This document shows, piece after piece, positions 14,637 to 16,628 of a stretch of DNA of 16,628 nucleotides. The notes under the pieces were generated by a model that saw only the letters and a program-made list of their open reading frames with translations, did not search any database and had not been told where the DNA came from. This DNA comes from CAYGLF01 sp964350945 (GTDB taxonomy: Bacteria; Chlamydiota; Chlamydiia; Chlamydiales; JAAZZY01), in NCBI GenBank assembly GCA_964350945.1, contig CAYGLF010000019.1, forward strand, positions 1-16,628. The letters are read 5' to 3'. Positions within the stretch are counted from its first letter, which is position 1. Each line of letters begins with the position of its first letter. The position numbers and the translations under genes were made by a program.

Positions 14637-14909
14637 ATGAAACAAAGGAAATGGGATTCAAAAACCAAATTAAGAGCAGTTTTGGAAGGTCTAAAGGGAC
14701 GAACTGTTGCAGAGATTTGCAACAACTACCAAATTCAACCCTCTCAGTATCATCAATGAAAAGATCGCTTTCTTTCAAACGCAGAATCTGCGTTTGAAAG
14801 TAAAAGGACTCTCTCTAAAGAAGTACGTATGGCAGAAGAAATAATGGCATTAAGCTCTTTAGTTGGCGCTTTAACTTTAGAATTAAAAAAAAGCGAGGAA
14901 GAGTTTTGA
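14637..14909 (+). pseudogene. IS3-family orfA with in-frame nonsense codon
   Basis: AGGAG (14627-14631) precedes ATG 14637. The frame encodes a helix-turn-helix of the transposase_8 type (KWDSKTKLRAVLEGLKGRT, then VAEICNNYQIQPSQYHQ). TGA at codon 41 (14757-14759) follows, where the family has Trp in the YHQW word; a single TGG-to-TGA change explains it. The same frame continues (KDRFLSNAESAFES...LKKSEEEF) to TGA at 14907-14909, giving 90 residues if the stop is ignored. An A8G run (14885-14893) offers a -1 frameshift into the orfB frame, which stays open across the join. Confidence 0.8.
14772..14800. repeat. Perfect 13-bp inverted repeat inside orfA
   Basis: CTTTCAAACGCAG (14772-14784), loop AAT, then its exact complement CTGCGTTTGAAAG (14788-14800). 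It begins 13 bases after the orfA nonsense codon and is part of the coding sequence. Confidence 0.9.
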
Positions 14910-15664
14910 TAAGACAAACTTCTCAAGCAGTAATCAATAGAAATAAACCTCTTTTAAAACAAATAGAACAAATTAAACAAGATCATCCATTTTGGGGTTA
15001 TCGAAGAGTTTGGGCTCATTTGAAGTTTGTGGATCAGTGGGTTGCAAATAAGAAAAGAATTTATAACGTGATGAAAAAACATCACCTTATAGTCACTAAA
15101 GAAACTAGACTCAAGGCCATTCGCACACCCCGTGCAAAACCCAAAGCTGATCATCCAGATCAGATTTGGGGTATTGACATGACCAAGATCAAAGTCAGTG
15201 AACTGGGTTGGATTTACGTTGTTATTACTTTGGATTGGTACACTAAAAAGATTGTCGGTCATTCAATAAACATTCGCTCTAAGACATCAGATTGGCTAGA
15301 AGCCTTAGAGAGGGGCCTGTGTACTCAATTCCCTCAAAGCTGCAAAGGAGAAGGAGTTAGGCTTGTTTCAGATAATGGCTGTCAGCCTACTTCAGGAAAG
15401 TTTATGAAAACCTGCCAACAATTAAACGTTAAACAGATTTTCACAAGCTATAATAACCCAAAAGGGAATGCAGAGACAGAGCGTATGATGGGAACTCTCA
15501 AAGAAGAGCTTCTTTGGCTCCGTGAGTGGAAAAGCTATCAAGAGCTGAAAACAGCTCTTGATAGCTGGATAAAACAATACAACCAAAGCTATTTACACTC
15601 TGCTTTAGGTTACAGATCTCCAGAATCAGTGGAGAGGAACTATTATGAAAAAAGAGTAGCTTAA
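14906..15664 (+). CDS. IS3-family transposase OrfB
   Basis: A 252-residue DDE transposase. It has an HTH_21 segment (FWGYRRVWAHL, 29-39) and an integrase core with Asp91 in WGIDMTK, Asp156 in LVSDNG and Glu192 in NAETERMMGTLKEE; the 35 residues between the last two fit the DD(35)E rule. The C-terminal YNQSYLHSALGYRSPESVE is typical. The TTG start overlaps the orfA stop (TTGA). In related elements OrfB is mostly made as an OrfAB fusion by -1 frameshifting, here at the A8G run. The frame is intact, but the orfA nonsense codon should prevent fusion. Confidence 0.9.
   Translation: MIRQTSQAVINRNKPLLKQIEQIKQDHPFWGYRRVWAHLKFVDQWVANKKRIYNVMKKHHLIVTKETRLKAIRTPRAKPKADHPDQIWGIDMTKIKVSELGWIYVVITLDWYTKKIVGHSINIRSKTSDWLEALERGLCTQFPQSCKGEGVRLVSDNGCQPTSGKFMKTCQQLNVKQIFTSYNNPKGNAETERMMGTLKEELLWLREWKSYQELKTALDSWIKQYNQSYLHSALGYRSPESVERNYYEKRVA
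15499..15566. repeat. Two adjacent hairpins inside orfB
   Basis: CAAAGAA (15499-15505) pairs with TTCTTTG (15510-15516). Then AGCTATCAAGAGCTG (15533-15547), loop AAAA, pairs perfectly over 15 bp with CAGCTCTTGATAGCT (15552-15566). Both lie in transposase coding sequence. Confidence 0.9.
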
Positions 15665-15778
15665 ATGAAAATCAAAAAATACAACTTTTTAACTGGCCTT
15701 AATAGGGGGGATTACAGCCATTAAATTCGTTATAAGAACAATTTCAACATGCTATCCTACAGAAAAGAACCCAATACA

Positions 15779-15807
15779 TTGAACATAATTCCATTACCTA
15801 CTAGCAT
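15779..15807 (+). promoter_or_regulatory. Candidate promoter for the zinc-finger operon
   Basis: TTGAAC (15779-15784), a 17-base spacer and TAGCAT (15802-15807). The predicted transcript starts near 15814, giving a leader of about 20 bases that contains GGAGGTG (15824-15830) four bases before the ATG. Confidence 0.45.
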
Positions 15808-15834
15808 ATTTTAGTATGTTCATGGAGGTGTGTT

Positions 15835-16086
15835 ATGTTTATACAAAAGATTGCTTCTTACCAAAAAATACCGTTTTTAGAAATCAATAGACCCCGTCAG
15901 AATTCTGAATTATCAAAGAAGACAGCTTCTTTAACATCATTTTTTACGTCTAGTATGACAAGGCATACTTCTAATGCGAGGAGTTTATCAACGACTGAAA
16001 AGTGGTGGACCTGTGACAATTGTTATCGGAAGAATCTAGTTGGTATATGGGCGTGCGCATATTGTGGAGCTCCTAGATCATCATGA
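15835..16086 (+). CDS. Small protein with RanBP2-type zinc finger
   Basis: An 83-residue protein. The first ~55 residues are polar, Ser/Thr/Lys-rich and probably disordered. The last 26 contain W58-x-C60-x2-C63-x3-N67-x6-C74-x2-C77-GAPR, the exact spacing of the RanBP2/NZF zinc finger, including the conserved Trp and Asn. Such fingers are mainly eukaryotic and bind ubiquitin, Ran or single-stranded RNA. The Thr-Phe pair that NZF fingers use to bind ubiquitin is replaced here by Tyr-Arg (64-65), so another ligand is more likely. A strong GGAGGTG fixes the start. Its TGA overlaps the next gene's ATG (ATGA, 16083-16086), so the two are translated together. A host-directed effector is a plausible inference. 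Confidence 0.8.
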   Translation: MFIQKIASYQKIPFLEINRPRQNSELSKKTASLTSFFTSSMTRHTSNARSLSTTEKWWTCDNCYRKNLVGIWACAYCGAPRSS

Positions 16087-16628
16087 CACTTAAAACCTAT
16101 ATTTTTCTTTTAAGTGCACTTTTGTGTCACTCTCTATTTGGAGTTCAAGTAGATCAGGGGCTGAAGGAACTTTCTTTTCGTGAAAAACGGTGCTTACGCT
16201 CTTTTTTTAATAAAGCTGTCAAACAAGATCAAGCTGGACATGTCCTGCACTTTAGTACCAAGCCTGTGGCTTTGGTCGCCATTGTCTTAGAAAGTAAAGG
16301 CAAAACGTTTAAAAAAGAGCTCTTGGCTCTGGAAGGATTAGAAGTATTAAAAAAGCATCGAAACCTTTTTCCTCACCCCAATTTCATTTTTTCTGAGAAC
16401 CTTTTTGAGCCGGACAAAGATCTATCTGTTTTACATATTTACCTAATTAATAAAACATCTCTTAAATCCTGTCTAAAAAAGCACCTTAAAACATACCAAG
16501 AAATTTTAGGATCTTCATTTTCTCCCGAAGAATTTATATCTCAACTCGAAAGAGGAGTAAAGCTCCCCTCTTTGATTAAAAAAGATGAACTATTAACTGG
16601 GCTTTTACTAGGGTTTGGGGAAGAGTCT
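16083..16628 (+). CDS. Exported hypothetical protein, 3' end outside the window
   Basis: Open from ATG 16083 to the window edge (182 codons). The N-terminus TYIFLLSALLCHSLFG is a signal peptide with cleavage expected near residue 20. The mature part has an AGHVLHFSTKPVAL segment (55-68), a Lys-rich middle and a KKDELLTGLLLGFGEES segment at the edge. The LLLGFGxES word and the HxLxFxTKPV word remind me of exported hypothetical proteins repeated in environmental chlamydial genomes, a recollection rather than a search result. It overlaps the zinc-finger gene by four bases, so the two form an operon. Confidence 0.75.
   Translation, partial: MTLKTYIFLLSALLCHSLFGVQVDQGLKELSFREKRCLRSFFNKAVKQDQAGHVLHFSTKPVALVAIVLESKGKTFKKELLALEGLEVLKKHRNLFPHPNFIFSENLFEPDKDLSVLHIYLINKTSLKSCLKKHLKTYQEILGSSFSPEEFISQLERGVKLPSLIKKDELLTGLLLGFGEES

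Larger units (their letters stand above)
14565..15716 (+). mobile_element. IS3-family insertion sequence
   Basis: About 1.15 kb with orfA and orfB in the usual overlapping arrangement. The imperfect terminal inverted repeats are: left, CTCCCCATTAAG (14572-14583) with TAAAAAG (14591-14597); right (complement), CCCCCTATTAAG with TAAAAAG (15685-15710). The right end reads TGTAAT-CCCCCC inward. The outer limits are set by this alignment and may be off by a few bases; no target-site duplication is evident. It lies 15 bases after the MFS gene. The element carries a nonsense codon in orfA and several internal hairpins, and may be immobile unless helped by another copy. Confidence 0.8.

Overview
The window looks like an accessory region of an amoeba- or arthropod-associated intracellular bacterium. 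An environmental chlamydia (Parachlamydiales or Simkania-like) is my best guess, with a Legionella/Coxiella-like organism as the alternative. The reasons are moderate-to-low G+C, many orphan monocistronic genes with their own promoters and frequent tail-to-tail packing, a large ankyrin protein, an outer-membrane protein with the WFxGPLL signature known from Legionella and environmental chlamydiae, and a small protein with a eukaryote-type RanBP2 zinc finger. The taxonomy is inference, since no rRNA or core housekeeping gene is present.

Layout. Bases 1-83 hold the tail of a plus-strand gene, followed by an 11-C tract and a hairpin. Bases 145-10128 form a run of mostly unrecognised genes on both strands: a 308-aa protein ending in a possible LC3-interacting motif; a 502-aa membrane-anchored protein with a phosphoribosyltransferase-like motif; a short proline-rich protein; an exported beta-barrel protein; a two-TM protein; a 337-aa protein sharing a TTAA stop overlap with a convergent Cys-rich protein; an 81-aa protein with a twin CX3C motif; a 598-aa ankyrin protein; and a 236-aa hydrophobic protein. 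Many are plausible secreted or inclusion-associated factors, but that is inferred from context.

Bases 10276-11597 (minus) are a decayed BAAT-type acyl-CoA thioesterase. The C-terminal catalytic domain is open. The N-terminal domain can be read through three in-frame stops and joins the catalytic domain at a -1 shift in an A8 run.

Bases 11816-14549 (plus) are a compact, visibly more AT-rich operon: Nudix hydrolase, nucleoside 2-deoxyribosyltransferase-like protein, HDDC2/YfbR-like HD 5'-deoxynucleotidase and an MFS-type transporter. It is preceded by a 14-bp palindrome and an array of ATCAACTA-like repeats. The enzymes could act in sequence (nucleotide to monophosphate to nucleoside to base, plus transport). 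This is the best candidate for an undescribed system in the window.

Bases ~14565-15716 are an IS3-family element. Its orfA carries a nonsense codon, it has an A8G frameshift site, and two long perfect inverted repeats lie inside its coding sequence. Bases 15835-16628 hold the zinc-finger gene translationally coupled (ATGA) to an exported protein that runs off the window.
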